Under the pieces are notes generated by a model, which was not told the origin of the DNA, ran no database searches, and saw nothing but the letters and a program-made list of their open reading frames with translations. Below, one piece after another: positions 1-7,547 of a DNA stretch of 64,000 nucleotides. Origin of the DNA: Sphingomonas abietis (GTDB taxonomy: Bacteria; Pseudomonadota; Alphaproteobacteria; Sphingomonadales; Sphingomonadaceae); the NCBI RefSeq assembly GCF_027625475.1, contig NZ_CP115174.1, forward strand, positions 3,504,501-3,568,500, in the 5' to 3' direction. The first letter of the stretch is position 1, and each line of letters begins with the position of its first letter. The position numbers were made by a program, and so were the translations under genes.

Positions 1-160
1 GGTGCGCTGGTAGGAGCCTCGCAGCAGTTCGAAAACCTCGGCCTGGCGTTCGCGGTCGCTGCTGCCGCTGGCATAGGCGGTCGCGACGGTGAGCGAGATC
101 TCGCCATTGCGCAGCGCGTCGAAGACGTTCTCGGCGAGATCGGCGAGGGCGAGCCGGCTG
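1..160 (-). pseudogene. ParB-like partition protein fragment, cut at the traC junction
   Basis: Read on the minus strand, the first 160 bases translate without a stop into a ParB/RepB/Spo0J-like stretch containing LAENVFDALRNGEISL and, further on, DRERQAEVFELL. These match the helical region after the helix-turn-helix in plasmid ParB proteins, where the 'alpha-L-x-x-G-x-I' segment is followed by a DxxRQxxVF motif. ParB proteins bind centromere-like sites and segregate plasmids or integrated elements. The reading frame loses ParB character near position 160, where the + strand becomes recognisable traC. The rest of the gene lies beyond the window edge, so only a fragment is visible and its length cannot be judged. 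The assignment rests on about 50 residues. Confidence 0.55.
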
Positions 161-610
161 GCCGAGGCGTTCGGCCAGGGTTATCGCCGCGCCCGCAAAT
201 ATCGCGGCTCGTTCGGCATCGTCCTGCAGTCGATGAACGACCTGACGCTTTTCGGCGGCACTGGCCAGGTGATCCTCGAAAACGCCGCGACCCGCTTCCT
301 GCTGCAGGGCTCGACCTATGACCGCGCGGTCGACAACAAGATTCTCGACTATTCGGGGTTCGTGCTCGACCTCCTGAAGTCGGTCCGCAATTCCAAGCCG
401 CATTATAGCGAGGTCTTCATAGACTCGCCCCTGGGTCTGGGCATCGCGCGCCTCGTCGTCGATCCCTTCAGCTACTGGATCAATACCTCGGCACCGGACG
501 AGGTCGCGGCGTTCGAAGCGCTGATGCGCCAAGGCTTGTCGCCGCTCGAGGCGGTCTGCCGGCTCGCCGGCGTCGACCCGGCCGAGGTTGCCGGCGGTGA
601 CGCGCGATGA
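161..610 (+). pseudogene. traC: TraC (F-type T4SS ATPase), C-terminal remnant
   Basis: The frame ending at 610 encodes about 149 residues typical of the C-terminus of TraC, the VirB4-like ATPase of F-type conjugation systems. It includes GYRRARKYRGSF followed by a QSMND motif, which in the family follows Walker B and leads to the sensor region. Full TraC is roughly 800 or more residues, so most of the enzyme, including Walker A and B, is absent. In-frame stop codons occur at 11-13 and 74-76, and the bases before about 160 read as a different gene on the other strand. The remnant is therefore truncated at its 5' side, not merely cut by the window. Its stop overlaps the next start in an ATGA arrangement. 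Confidence 0.7.
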
Positions 611-942
611 CCCGCGGCCAGACAAAGGCGCATCCCGATCAACTCCAGCTCGGCTGGTCGGACGAAGATGCCCGAATCGAGAGCCTGGTCGAAGAACGCC
701 TGGCGGCGCGCTTCGAGGCCGAAAGCTTCATCTGGCGCTTCCGGCTTGTGGCGATCGAGACGGTGATGATGGGCATGCTCGTGCTGGTCGCCGGCCTTCT
801 CCTGAAGCAGCCGACGTTGATGGTGCTGCGCGCGACCTTGCTCGTCGCGGCCTCCTGCTTTGCGACCGGGCTGCTGCTGCTTTCGCTCTCGGCTGGAACG
901 GCGAAGCTGCTCTCGCGCCTCAAGGCATGGAGGCGGCGGTGA
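607..942 (+). CDS. Small inner-membrane protein of the tra operon
   Basis: This 111-residue protein has a charged N-terminal half (about residues 1-45) followed by two hydrophobic segments around residues 48-65 and 72-95, then a basic tail ending KAWRRR. This suggests a two-pass inner-membrane protein. It starts within the traC stop (ATGA overlap) and its own stop overlaps the next start (GTGA), so it is translationally coupled within the conjugation operon. I do not recognise a family. Its position between traC and traW is where F-type systems often carry small transfer proteins such as TrbI, but no TrbI motif is evident. Confidence 0.6.
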   Translation: MTRGQTKAHPDQLQLGWSDEDARIESLVEERLAARFEAESFIWRFRLVAIETVMMGMLVLVAGLLLKQPTLMVLRATLLVAASCFATGLLLLSLSAGTAKLLSRLKAWRRR

Positions 943-1172
943 ACGGGCTCGTCTCCTCGAACCCTTCGCAGCATTCGGTGCGGCTGGCGCTGGGCGGCTC
1001 TCTGCTGCTCCTCATCCAGAGCGTGCTGCTGATGATGGGTCCCGGCCTCGACGGCAACGCCCGCGCGCTTCTCTGGGTGCTCACCCCGATCGCGGCCATG
1101 GCGCTCCTCGCGGCCCTGATCGGACTGCCCGACCCGGTGCCTGGTGACTGGAGGCAGCGTCATGGTCGCTAA
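939..1172 (+). CDS. Small two-pass membrane protein, function unknown
   Basis: About 77 residues with two hydrophobic stretches separated by a short polar loop, and a polar C-terminus. The GTG start at 939 overlaps the preceding stop in the classic GTGA coupling arrangement. An in-frame ATG at 927 is the alternative start. The C-terminal 11 bases overlap the traW start, continuing the tight packing of the operon. No known motif is visible. It is probably a membrane accessory of the mating-pair apparatus, but that is inferred from position only. Confidence 0.5.
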   Translation: MNGLVSSNPSQHSVRLALGGSLLLLIQSVLLMMGPGLDGNARALLWVLTPIAAMALLAALIGLPDPVPGDWRQRHGR

Positions 1173-1851
1173 ACTTCGCTGGCCCCCGATGCCGATGACC
1201 GGCTGTGCAGTCCTTCTCGCGGGCACGGCCTCCATCGCGCTGGCGCAGACCGGCGCGCCTGCAACCGTGAGCGCCGCCGGCAGCGGGCCCGGCCGCGCCA
1301 CCATCGGCCGGACCTACCCGATTGCCGAACCCGATGCGCTGAGCGAGATCGAGGCCAAGGTCGCGACCCTGCCCAAGGACATGAGCGCCAATTACGGTCC
1401 ACGCAGCAAATGGAGCGCGCTTAAGGCGGCGGCGCTCCCGTCGGCCTCGGCCGACCGGACGCGAACCGTCGTCCCCTTCTACACCCTCGATTTCGACCTG
1501 AAGCTTCCCGACGGCCGCGTGCTGTATCCCAAGGGCTTCACCTTCAATCCACTGACCTATGTGAAGCTGCCGCAGCGGATCGTCGTCGTGCATCCACGCG
1601 ATCTTGCCTGGGCGCTGCGCACCGCGCGCCAGAGCGATTTCATCCTGCTGGCAGCGCTCGGTGCCGACAATGGCGATGCGATCGAGGCGAGCGAGAAGAC
1701 GGGCCGCGCGATTTACATCCTGGAGGAGCGCGTGAAGGAGCGCCTCGGCATCCAGGCGGCGCCCGTGATCGTCGCCCAGTCGGGCACCAGCCTCGTGCTC
1801 ACCGAATATGGCCCGAAGAGCCGCGCTGCGGTGCCGGGAGGTCCGCGATGA
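1162..1851 (+). CDS. traW: TraW, F-type conjugative pilus assembly protein
   Basis: TraW is a periplasmic protein that works with TrbC and TraU in F-pilus assembly. The protein has a hydrophobic signal segment ending at an ALAQ cleavage-like site near residue 29, then the characteristic IGRTYPIAEPDALSEIE block. Further family features are the DFDLKLPDGRVLYPKGFTFNP stretch (only part is diagnostic) and a late PVIVAQSG segment. At about 229 residues it is of normal TraW length. I chose the ATG at 1162 because GGAGG lies 8 bases upstream; an in-frame start at 1144 would place extra residues before the signal peptide. The stop overlaps the traU start. Confidence 0.9.
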   Translation: MVAKLRWPPMPMTGCAVLLAGTASIALAQTGAPATVSAAGSGPGRATIGRTYPIAEPDALSEIEAKVATLPKDMSANYGPRSKWSALKAAALPSASADRTRTVVPFYTLDFDLKLPDGRVLYPKGFTFNPLTYVKLPQRIVVVHPRDLAWALRTARQSDFILLAALGADNGDAIEASEKTGRAIYILEERVKERLGIQAAPVIVAQSGTSLVLTEYGPKSRAAVPGGPR

Positions 1852-2861
1852 TGCGCCGGCTCCCGATATTCCTGATCGGTCTCCTCATCGGTCTCGCCGC
1901 AACCATCGCGTGGCCGAGCCAGGCGCATGCCTCCAAATGCGAGAGCAGCGTGTTCAATCCGATCACCAAGGTGCGCTGGACCTGTATCTTCCCGATCACG
2001 GTCGGCGGCATTCGGGTCGGAAGCTACGATAAGCTCGACAAGGCGCTCGATGCCCAATCGGCATCGAAGCCGCTGTGCGCCTGCCGCAAGGGCGTGCAGT
2101 TCTGGTTCGGCGTGAAGGTCTCCTACTGGTCGCCCAATCGGATGATCGACGTGGTGACCGAGCCCGGCTGCATGATGGCGCTGGGCGCCGATCTTATGCC
2201 GACCGGCGGTAAGCTCCAGGGCAGCCAGTCGAGCCAGGCCGACGGCACCAACACGCGCAAGATGTTCGCGCAGATGCACTACTACATCTCGCCGGTCTGG
2301 GCGATGCTCGACATGTTCACCGACCTGCCCTGCATGGAAAATGACGGGTTCGACGTCGCGATGATCACCGAGGTGCTGCCGACCTGGCAGTCGGCGACGC
2401 TCGGCAGCATCATCCAGCCCGAGGCCATTCTGTTTGGCAATCCGGCGGCGGGCCTTGCGTGTATGGGCGACAGCGCTGCGGCCGCGGCCGGCAAGGTCAT
2501 CGATCCCTTGTTCTGGTGCATGGGAAGCTGGGGCGCGACCTATCCGGTCGCCGGCGACATCCATTTCGACGACAGCGTCGAAGCCTGGGCCGGACTTGCC
2601 GCACGCGGCACTTTCATGATGGGCCGGCTCGGCGCGCTCACGATCAGTTCGTCGGACGGCTGCTCGTTCCTCCCCCAGCCGATCTGGACCAAGAGCCGCT
2701 ACAAGCTCCAGCTGATGGAGCCCGTGAAGGGCGGCAAGTGCGTCAATATCGGTCGGCCAGGCTCGCTCTGGTCGTCCGCCAAGCATGCCCCGGGCAAGGA
2801 CAATGCCCAGTTCATGCTCTTCGAAAAGGTCATCTGCTGCGCCGGGATCGCGGTCCCATGA
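1848..2861 (+). CDS. traU: TraU, F-type conjugative transfer protein
   Basis: TraU is a periplasmic, cysteine-rich protein needed for pilus assembly and DNA transfer. This 337-residue protein begins with a signal peptide (hydrophobic LPIFLIGLLIGLAATIAW, cleavage after AHA), then shows the TraU hallmarks CESSVFNPIT and CACRKGVQFWFGVKVSYW. Many paired cysteines continue to the CCAG near the C-terminus, consistent with disulphide bonding by the TraF and TrbB-like oxidoreductases encoded further on. Length matches the family. The start overlaps the traW stop by four bases. I see no lesion in this gene. Confidence 0.92.
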   Translation: MMRRLPIFLIGLLIGLAATIAWPSQAHASKCESSVFNPITKVRWTCIFPITVGGIRVGSYDKLDKALDAQSASKPLCACRKGVQFWFGVKVSYWSPNRMIDVVTEPGCMMALGADLMPTGGKLQGSQSSQADGTNTRKMFAQMHYYISPVWAMLDMFTDLPCMENDGFDVAMITEVLPTWQSATLGSIIQPEAILFGNPAAGLACMGDSAAAAAGKVIDPLFWCMGSWGATYPVAGDIHFDDSVEAWAGLAARGTFMMGRLGALTISSSDGCSFLPQPIWTKSRYKLQLMEPVKGGKCVNIGRPGSLWSSAKHAPGKDNAQFMLFEKVICCAGIAVP

Positions 2862-3001
2862 GCAGATGGCTTCCCCCATGTTCCGTTGCTGCCCCCGGTC
2901 CTGTTCGGAGGTCCGCCCGCCAAGGCCTGAACGGCCGCTGGTGGCAGCGCGGGACAGGAGCGGCGTCGGGGCCTGCCCCCGGCTCCGGCGTCGCTCCACT
3001 C

Positions 3002-4984
3002 ATGGTCAGCGCGGCTGCGACCCTCCCGCGATTGTTCCGGCATTTGCCCCACTGCCGAGCGATCGTAGCAGCCGCGCTGGCCACCACGGCATTCACCGCA
3101 GCAGCGCTGCCGGCCCAGGCCCAGACGATGGAGGAGCGCGCACGCAGCGCCGCTGAGGCGTCCCGCGCCAAGACGAGCGACAGCGACTCGATCCAGCAGA
3201 ATTATCTGAGCCCGGGGCTCTCGGGCCAGCCAGTGCGGACCGTCGACAACAGCAGGACTTTCACGCCCAACATCGCGTGTCAGAAGACCGCGACCATGCT
3301 CGAGGTGCTCGTACAGCCCTCGGGCACCGGCGACCTTGGGACGGTGCGCGTGTCGCGCGATACCGACCTCGACGGCTCGGTGGACAGCACATCGAACCTG
3401 CCCGTGCCTGTTTCGGGGATCTGCGCCAACGGCGTCGTGTCTTGCACGCCGGGCACCTGGGATCAGTGCGCCTATTTCCGGTGGGACGTCGACACTGCGC
3501 GCAACCTGAAACTCGTCCAGACCGACATGCCGAAGCTCGCCGGCTGCTACTGCATCAACAACAGCTGCGGCTCGAACCTCGCCTGGGGCAACATGCCCTC
3601 GGTGCTGCGCGATCTAGGCGGCGGAATGATTGGTGCGCTCACCACCGCCGATCCGCGCTACGGGGTCGTACAGGCGGTGGTCGACGGCCCGGCGATCCGC
3701 TATGTCGGCGCGCAGTCGACAGCCTGCACCTCCAACCCCGCGCTCCCGCAGACCCAGTACCGCGCCAAACCGACGGCGATCGCCGCGGACGCTTATGCCA
3801 GCTCGACGGCAAACCCCGTCTTCCAGGCGCTCAAGGGCTCGGCGATCGGCACCGGGACCGCGCTCCAGTACCGGCAATGTACGGTTGAGCGGCAGGTCGT
3901 CGTCACCAAGGCCGGTGTGGATGACGTCCTGTCGCGCGTGTCAGGCGGCTATTCGACGGTTCGGAACGGCAATTCGGTCGACTGGCTGATGGGGTCGCCC
4001 AGCGACAACACGCTCGTCGGCGGCAACTGCAGCCTGTTCGATTACAAGATGGTGCTGCGGGTCGGCGATCCCTCGCGCATCGTCGACGCGCGGCTTACCA
4101 ACATCTTCTTCGACGACTGGATTCAGGTTCGCATCGACGGCAAGCTCGTGCTCTCGGACCCGGCCTCCTGGACATCGAACGGGTATCCACCGGGGGCGTG
4201 CGAACGCAAGCAAACCTGGTACGCCTTCCCCAATCTCGACCTGAAGCCCTATCTCACGCCCGGCGATCACGAGATCGCGGTGCGCGTGGCGGTTGGTGAT
4301 CATGGCGAGGTGTTCGCGCAGATCCACGCCGAGATCGACGATAGCTGCAAGGCGTTCGAGCAGGTGGTCGATCAATGCGGCACGGCGGAAGGCGATCCGC
4401 AATGTCGTCTCGACAGCGAGCTCGTCGATGGCGTTCAGACCTGGATCGGCGGCGCACAGACGGGCCTCAGGCCCCTAACCCAGACGCGGATCATGGGCTC
4501 GTCGACCTGCCCGGTCGAACTCACCCGCGACTTCTTCCTCAAGAGCCGCACCTATCGGTGCAAGGTGGACACGATGCCCCAGCCCGACACCAGTCGCGGG
4601 ACCTATATCATCGACCATTCGACCGAGACGATCCTCGCGGATCGCGCCCGTCAGGCCGACGGCAGCTTCTCGACCAGCACCCGTCCCTTCGCCCTGCCCG
4701 ATCGCGGCTCGGTCCCGGCCTGCGAGGCGATCTGCAAGACGCGCGCGCCGAAGAGGAACACCGAGGCCGCGGTGAGCGGCGTGGTGGGCGCCAAGCAGAA
4801 CAACCCGACCGGTAACGACACCTTCTACCACGCCTGCGACAGCGCGAACCAATGTCCGGCCGGGCCCGGCGAGGAGATCGTATCGGCCTGTGGGTGTCTC
4901 GACGATTTCCCCGAGGCGGTCGTGATGATGCAGACCGTGCGGCTCGCCGGCGCGGATCTCGTCTGCACGGGCAGCGTACAATGA
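3002..4984 (+). CDS. traN: TraN N-terminal part, secreted mating-pair stabilisation protein
   Basis: About 660 residues with a signal peptide ending ALPAQAQ, then a cysteine-rich secreted protein resembling the N-terminal and central parts of TraN, the outer-membrane adhesin that stabilises mating pairs. Cysteine-rich stretches (CYCINNSCGSNLAWGN, and CGCLDDFPEAVVMMQ near the end) are typical of TraN. The conserved TraN C-terminal domain is missing here and is encoded by the next gene. I chose ATG 3002 because it directly precedes the signal peptide and codon use upstream is poor; ATG 2858, which overlaps the traU stop, is the alternative and would add 48 residues. The stop overlaps the next start. 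Confidence 0.75.
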   Translation: MVSAAATLPRLFRHLPHCRAIVAAALATTAFTAAALPAQAQTMEERARSAAEASRAKTSDSDSIQQNYLSPGLSGQPVRTVDNSRTFTPNIACQKTATMLEVLVQPSGTGDLGTVRVSRDTDLDGSVDSTSNLPVPVSGICANGVVSCTPGTWDQCAYFRWDVDTARNLKLVQTDMPKLAGCYCINNSCGSNLAWGNMPSVLRDLGGGMIGALTTADPRYGVVQAVVDGPAIRYVGAQSTACTSNPALPQTQYRAKPTAIAADAYASSTANPVFQALKGSAIGTGTALQYRQCTVERQVVVTKAGVDDVLSRVSGGYSTVRNGNSVDWLMGSPSDNTLVGGNCSLFDYKMVLRVGDPSRIVDARLTNIFFDDWIQVRIDGKLVLSDPASWTSNGYPPGACERKQTWYAFPNLDLKPYLTPGDHEIAVRVAVGDHGEVFAQIHAEIDDSCKAFEQVVDQCGTAEGDPQCRLDSELVDGVQTWIGGAQTGLRPLTQTRIMGSSTCPVELTRDFFLKSRTYRCKVDTMPQPDTSRGTYIIDHSTETILADRARQADGSFSTSTRPFALPDRGSVPACEAICKTRAPKRNTEAAVSGVVGAKQNNPTGNDTFYHACDSANQCPAGPGEEIVSACGCLDDFPEAVVMMQTVRLAGADLVCTGSVQ

Positions 4985-6210
4985 TGGGCACGAGCCTCCT
5001 GGCACCCCGGCCGCTGAAGCTCGCGTTCGCTGCGACGTTGATGATCGGCGTGGCGCTTCCGGCCGCGGCCCAGGTCGCGACGGCGCCGAAAGCGACCGCC
5101 AGAATCCCGCTCGAACCCATCGAGCCAATCGAGCCGACCGACCCCCAGCCCGAACCCGATCCGGGTCCGGGTCCAGGCCCGTTCCCCGATCCCGGCCAGT
5201 ATATGTGCGCGGCCGATCTCAACAATAACGGCGATGCGGCCGATGAAGGCGAGACCGCTTATTGCGCGGCGACCACGGATGGCGGGCATCTCTGCCCTCT
5301 GCAGGAGGTGGCCTGCGTCGCGGATGCGACCGGCCAGTATAGCTGTCCGGTCGGCACCCAGTTTGCGTGTCAGACCAAGGTCGCCGGCGGACCGCCGAGC
5401 TGCTCGCCGAACCAATGTGCGAACCTTGCAACGACGCCGATCATCACCGAGCCGCCGATCGAGGATCCTGGCACTTCGCCCGATGGGTCGGTCGATGCGG
5501 ACGGAAACTGCCTCGGTACGATCGAGATCTTTTCCGGTCGCGGGATGCGCTGCCGGCCGCCCGGCCTCAACACCACTCTCGCCAATTGCTGCAAGGACAA
5601 GGGCAAGATCGTCAAGGACGGCATGGGGTCGTCGATCGGGTCGCTCGGCACCAAGATCGCGGTGGTGAAAGGCGTGTTCCAAGGCATGAGTGCTGCCTTC
5701 ACGGCGCTGCGCGCCGGCGCCACCGCCGGCCAGGCGGCGAATGCCGGCGCCAATGCGCTCATCATCGGCCTCGACCCGACCTCGATCGCGATCAGCCTCG
5801 CGATCAATTTCATGATCGAGTTCCTGTTCTCCGGCTGTGACCAGCAGGACATGGAGACGGCGATGCTGCGCTCCTCGGGCATGTGCCACGAGCTCGGCAG
5901 CTATTGCACGTCGAGCTTTCTCGGCATCTGCCTGCAGAAGGCGCGCGGCCATTGCTGCTTCAACACCAAGCTCGGTCGCATCATCCAGGAGCAGGGACGT
6001 CCCCAGCTCACGGCGTTCAACGGCAACCTGTGGGGCACGGCCAAGAAGCCGATGTGCCGAGGCTTTACGCCCGAGGAGTTCCAGGCGCTCGATTTCAGCA
6101 AGATGGATCTCTCGGAATATTATGCGGACATCGAGAGCCGCGCTCAGACCGACATCCAAGTCGACATGAAAGACCGGGTCGATGCTTATCTCAATGCCGT
6201 CAAGAACTAG
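4981..6210 (+). CDS. traN: TraN C-terminal domain protein with its own signal peptide
   Basis: About 409 residues carrying the conserved TraN C-terminal domain: CCKDKGKIVKDG, then GCDQQDMETAMLR, CHELGSYC, ARGHCCFNTKLGRIIQEQGR and CRGFTPEEFQALDFSKMDLSEY. The protein has its own signal peptide (cleavage near LPAAAQ) and a Pro/Glu/Gly-rich linker of PEP and PGP repeats around residues 40-65. It overlaps the upstream TraN-like gene by four bases (ATGATG), so TraN function appears divided between two secreted polypeptides. A hydrophobic segment near residues 225-265 resembles the membrane-interacting part of the family. Confidence 0.8.
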   Translation: MMGTSLLAPRPLKLAFAATLMIGVALPAAAQVATAPKATARIPLEPIEPIEPTDPQPEPDPGPGPGPFPDPGQYMCAADLNNNGDAADEGETAYCAATTDGGHLCPLQEVACVADATGQYSCPVGTQFACQTKVAGGPPSCSPNQCANLATTPIITEPPIEDPGTSPDGSVDADGNCLGTIEIFSGRGMRCRPPGLNTTLANCCKDKGKIVKDGMGSSIGSLGTKIAVVKGVFQGMSAAFTALRAGATAGQAANAGANALIIGLDPTSIAISLAINFMIEFLFSGCDQQDMETAMLRSSGMCHELGSYCTSSFLGICLQKARGHCCFNTKLGRIIQEQGRPQLTAFNGNLWGTAKKPMCRGFTPEEFQALDFSKMDLSEYYADIESRAQTDIQVDMKDRVDAYLNAVKN

Positions 6211-6718
6211 CGCTGCGCTCGCATTCCTGCTGCTGGCCGGCAGCGCCGCGCTCGCGCAGGATACGGCCAAAAGCCGAATGCAGGCCGAAGGCGACGCCTC
6301 CCTTGCCCGCGTGAAGCGCGCGGTTACGAAGACGCAGGACCAGGCAGAAAGAGCGCGCGATCCTCGTATCCCGGTCGACGGCAATGAGGCTTCGAAGCGC
6401 CAGGCCTTTGAAGGCCTCCGGCACCGGGCGCCACGACCTGACATGGAGGCCCGGGCGCGCGCAGCCGCAAAAGCGGGTGAGGCGAGCCTTGCGGCCGAGC
6501 GGGAGGCTCAGGCCAAGCGGTTGCGTCAGGCATTCGGGCTCGAGCCGCTCGAAACCGAGGCGCTGGCGCGCGGCGCGGCGCCGACACGGGCCATGGGCTT
6601 CGTGCCGTTGCTGTTCGTGTCCTCCTCGATGCCGATCGCGACATTGCTGGAAGAATATGGGCGGCTCGGCGGCCGCGACGAGGTGCGTGATGCTCAGGCT
6701 CTTCTGGCTGCTCGTTAG
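6182..6718 (+). CDS. trbC: TrbC-like pilin assembly protein, apparently internally deleted
   Basis: F-type TrbC is a periplasmic thioredoxin-fold-related protein that binds TraW. Here a signal peptide (AALAFLLLAGSAALAQ) is followed by a charged helical region and then PLLFVSSSMPIATL, the first strand and helix of the TrbC domain. Immediately after comes LEEYGRLGGRDEVRDAQALL, which looks like the family's C-terminal helix. The central part of the domain, which normally includes the DP-x-x-FRxxGVxxVPA region, is not present. The protein is 178 residues where relatives are usually about 210-250. It overlaps the TraN stop upstream and the signal peptidase start downstream. Starts at 6182 and 6194 are both possible. 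Confidence 0.6.
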   Translation: MLISMPSRTSAALAFLLLAGSAALAQDTAKSRMQAEGDASLARVKRAVTKTQDQAERARDPRIPVDGNEASKRQAFEGLRHRAPRPDMEARARAAAKAGEASLAAEREAQAKRLRQAFGLEPLETEALARGAAPTRAMGFVPLLFVSSSMPIATLLEEYGRLGGRDEVRDAQALLAAR

Positions 6719-7295
6719 CGCGCTGCGTGCGCTTTGGTGGGCGCTCCGTCGCCTGCCGGCGGAGCTGGCCGTCGCGCTCGGCGCGGGCAGTGTCGACTCC
6801 CCGCCCCGGCCCCACCGGGTATGGATCGCGATCGGCGTCAGCTTGCCGACGGCCCTTCTCGCCGCGTGGTTCGTGCCTCAGGTCACGTTGGTGATGAGCC
6901 CGTCGATCGAGGCCTGGGCGGTGCGCAAGGATCCCGGACCGATCGCGCGCGGCGACTATGTCATGTACACGCTCTTCCACCCGATCGCCGGCCCCAAGCC
7001 CGTCAATGTCACCAAGCACGCGCTGTGCATGCCCGGCGACCGGCTCACTTGGCGCGAGATGCCTTCGCTATCCGGCCCCAAGGTCCGCGACACGCAATTC
7101 TTCTGCAATGGGACGCTGCTCGGGACGGCCCTGCCCTTCACGCGGGACGGGCGCCATCTCACCCACGAAATGTGGACCGGCGTCATCCCGGCCGGCCAGA
7201 TGTATATCGGCTCACATCACCCGCAGGGGTTCGATAGCCGCTATTTTGGGCTGGTTCGGCTGGACAGGCTCACCAGGATGGAGCGCATTCTTTAG
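6690..7295 (+). CDS. traF: TraF-type S26 signal peptidase of the conjugation system
   Basis: A 201-residue membrane-anchored serine/lysine signal peptidase that in conjugation systems processes pilin precursors. After an N-terminal hydrophobic region and a transmembrane segment (about residues 48-66), the catalytic serine lies in MSPSIEAW (about Ser72) and the general base lysine in VTKHALCMPGD (about Lys109). The C-terminal GSHHPQGFDSRYFG box is typical of the family. It starts inside the trbC 3' end (28-base overlap). This TraF is unrelated to the thioredoxin-like F-plasmid TraF at 9119 despite sharing the name. It is the last gene before a minus-strand insert. Confidence 0.82.
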   Translation: MLRLFWLLVSALRALWWALRRLPAELAVALGAGSVDSPPRPHRVWIAIGVSLPTALLAAWFVPQVTLVMSPSIEAWAVRKDPGPIARGDYVMYTLFHPIAGPKPVNVTKHALCMPGDRLTWREMPSLSGPKVRDTQFFCNGTLLGTALPFTRDGRHLTHEMWTGVIPAGQMYIGSHHPQGFDSRYFGLVRLDRLTRMERIL

Positions 7296-7325
7296 GCGGA
7301 TGTGATCCAGGCCTGACAGCACCCT

Positions 7326-7529
7326 TCAGGGCACGCAATCATTGCCTGTATTGCTCCAGCCGGTCGCTTCGCACACCCAGCTTTTCCCCTGAACGCAGAC
7401 TTCCTGACCACCATAATATATGCGACCGCGATAGAGGCACTTGATCTGAGTGTCGGCGAGATCTTCCGCAGTTAGGGCGTTCGGAACCGTATTAGGATCC
7501 GCCTCATTGATGCGTGGCTTCCGAGCCAT
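7326..7529 (-). CDS. Small cysteine-containing protein, function unknown
   Basis: A 67-residue protein lacking a signal peptide, with four cysteines in the second half (CLYRGRIYYGGQEVCVQG then WVCEATGW and a final NDC). The spacing vaguely recalls DUF1496-like small proteins. It lies 18 bases downstream of the lipoprotein gene on the same strand and is probably co-transcribed with it. Both run against the tra genes that flank them. Its function cannot be inferred. Confidence 0.5.
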   Translation of the reverse strand: MARKPRINEADPNTVPNALTAEDLADTQIKCLYRGRIYYGGQEVCVQGKSWVCEATGWSNTGNDCVP

Positions 7530-7547
7530 TCCTTCCTCCCAAGAGAA

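Noticed and set aside
1713..2999. 428-residue minus-strand frame
   Set aside because: Antisense shadow of traU and the traN start, which have clear family motifs. High GC leaves long open frames.
2459..3001. N-terminal extension of the traN frame inside traU
   Set aside because: Overlaps traU in another frame and uses rare codons. The signal peptide begins at 3002.
4825..6444. 539-residue minus-strand frame
   Set aside because: Antisense to the TraN C-terminal gene and trbC. Composition is Arg/Ala/Gly-rich with no domain.
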